Of a stretch of 23,127 nt of DNA, positions 22,087 to 23,127 are shown piece by piece (position 1 is the first letter of the stretch; each line of letters opens with the position of its first letter). The stretch covers positions 1 through 23,127 of the forward strand of contig CAMCNE010000030.1 of the NCBI GenBank assembly GCA_945875935.1, read 5' to 3'. The notes beneath the pieces were generated by a model, which was not told the DNA's origin, did not search any database, and was given only the letters and a program-made list of their open reading frames with translations. The position numbers and the translations under genes were made by a program. Source of the stretch: Bordetella parapertussis. GTDB lineage: Bacteria; Pseudomonadota; Gammaproteobacteria; Burkholderiales; Burkholderiaceae_C.

Positions 22087-23127
22087 GACATCACCATGCC
22101 GCCGTTGACCTCGAGCGTGTGACCGGTGACAAAGCGTGCATCGTCAGAGGCGAGATAGGCCACCGCCGCGGCGATGTCATCGGGTTGCGCGAGGCGGCGC
22201 AGCGGCGTTTGCCGGCCGATCACCATTTGCTGCTTTTGCGGGATGTCGCCGATCAGCGCGGTCTCGGTCATGCCCGGTGCCACGCAGTTCACGGTGATGC
22301 CGGCCGGGCCGAGCTCGGCGGCGATCTGGCGCGAGAAGGTGGCCAGCGCCGCCTTGGCCACGGCATAGGCCGTCCAGTGCGGCGTGGGCGTGCCGCGGGT
22401 CGCCTGCGAGGTGATGTTCACGATGCGCCCGCCGCCGTGCCCGGCCATCGCTGCGGCGCACTGCTGCGTCAGCAAAAAGGCGCCGCGCAGCTGCACGTCG
22501 AGCTGTTTCTGGATGTCGTCCCACGCGATGTCGGCCAGTGGCTTGGGGTTGATGCGCGGCGAGGCGTTGTTGACCAGCACGCCGATCGGCCCCAGCGCGC
22601 CGCTGGCACGCGCCACCAGTTGCGCCACGCCAGCGGCGGTGGAAATATCGGCCTCGACCGCCACCGCCTGTCCTCCATCCGCACGGATGGCCTCGACGAT
22701 CTGCTGCGCGCGCGCTGCATTGCGGTGGTAGTTGATCGCCACCGCAAAGCCGTCGGCGGCGAGCCTGCGGCAGATGGCCTCGCCGATGCCGCCGGTGCCG
22801 CCGGTCACCAGCGCCACGCGGCTGCGCTCGCGCGCGCCGGCAGCGGCAGCCGGCGCCGCCGACTCGAGCACCTTGACGCGGCCCGAGCCCTTGAGCACTG
22901 CTTGCTGATGCTGGTTGGTGATGAGCGTGTCGATGTCGAGCAGCCGGTCACGCTCGTGCCTGGCGGTCACGGTGCACGACACGGTGAGCACGTCGCCCAG
23001 GCGCACCGGCAGCAGAAATTCCATGCTCTGGCTGACCCACAGCGCACCGGGCCCCGGCAGCTTGGTGCCGATCACCGTGGAGATGAACGACGCGCCGAGC
23101 ATGCCGTGCACCACGATGTCCTTGAAG
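22083..23127 (-). CDS. MaoC-type hydratase / short-chain ketoreductase fusion (5' end beyond the right edge)
   Basis: The visible 347 residues join two activities of an acyl cycle. About 1-84 is the C-terminal half of a MaoC/PhaJ-like (R)-hydratase or dehydratase domain (IVVHGMLGASFIS, GTKLPGPGALWVSQS, PVRLGD). After an Ala-rich linker, about 101-347 is a FabG-like short-chain reductase with TGGTGGIG for NAD(P), NNAS, Ser240 in NITSQ, Tyr254 and Lys258 in TAYAVAKAAL, and the C-terminal TGHTLEVNGG. The catalytic Asp/His of the MaoC domain lie off the window. A GTG at 23114 could serve as a start, but the frame stays open with clear MaoC similarity before it, so the gene extends further. It overlaps the FkbH-like gene by four bases. 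Confidence 0.92.
   Translation of the reverse strand, partial: FKDIVVHGMLGASFISTVIGTKLPGPGALWVSQSMEFLLPVRLGDVLTVSCTVTARHERDRLLDIDTLITNQHQQAVLKGSGRVKVLESAAPAAAAGARERSRVALVTGGTGGIGEAICRRLAADGFAVAINYHRNAARAQQIVEAIRADGGQAVAVEADISTAAGVAQLVARASGALGPIGVLVNNASPRINPKPLADIAWDDIQKQLDVQLRGAFLLTQQCAAAMAGHGGGRIVNITSQATRGTPTPHWTAYAVAKAALATFSRQIAAELGPAGITVNCVAPGMTETALIGDIPQKQQMVIGRQTPLRRLAQPDDIAAAVAYLASDDARFVTGHTLEVNGGMVMS

Noticed and set aside
1..23127. Mobile elements, CRISPR arrays, tRNA or rRNA genes
   Set aside because: No transposase, integrase, spaced repeat array or recognisable RNA gene was found on either strand.

Overview
The window is a high-GC, gene-dense segment of a motile, flagellated bacterium. 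It is most likely a betaproteobacterium of the order Burkholderiales: it has an FlhDC flagellar master regulator, a genuine CheZ, MotAB close to the enterobacterial type, GC-rich codon use and sigma-28-like promoters. No plasmid, phage, tRNA, rRNA, CRISPR or intact insertion sequence is visible. No gene-free stretch exceeds 300 bases.

Left part (1-10093): motility and chemotaxis. On the minus strand, read from high to low coordinates, come flhD, flhC, a strong terminator, a sigma-28-type promoter, motA, motB, cheY and cheZ. A plus-strand two-component pair follows at 4223-5976 (a receiver/DesK-NarX-type histidine kinase and a NarL/LuxR-type regulator). Then, again on the minus strand, come a small CheZ-like gene, a second CheY-like regulator, cheA and a methyl-accepting chemotaxis protein that runs off the left edge and has its own sigma-28-like promoter. 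The locus therefore carries two CheY plus CheZ-like sets.

Middle part (10324-14583): a plus-strand exporter operon whose four genes overlap by four bases each. It encodes an outer-membrane efflux lipoprotein, a MacB/DevC-type permease, its ATPase and a periplasmic adaptor lipoprotein. Together they would form a tripartite ATP-driven exporter, resembling the cyanobacterial DevBCA-TolC glycolipid exporter.

Right part (14567-23127): a tight minus-strand cluster, mostly with overlapping genes. In transcription order it encodes a MaoC-type hydratase/ketoreductase fusion (cut by the right edge), an FkbH-like HAD-IIIC protein, an acyl carrier protein, an acyl-adenylating ligase, an FdtA-type sugar 3,4-ketoisomerase, a DegT-type sugar aminotransferase, an alpha/beta hydrolase with a Cys in place of the nucleophilic Ser, a second acyl carrier protein and a FabF-like ketosynthase. 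I infer a small dedicated pathway that builds an unusual acyl or glyceryl-derived group on carrier proteins and makes a nucleotide-activated 3-amino-deoxysugar. The likely product is an acylated amino sugar for a surface glycan, possibly flagellin, given the neighbours. The convergently transcribed exporter could move a lipid-like product. The final product cannot be read from this window.
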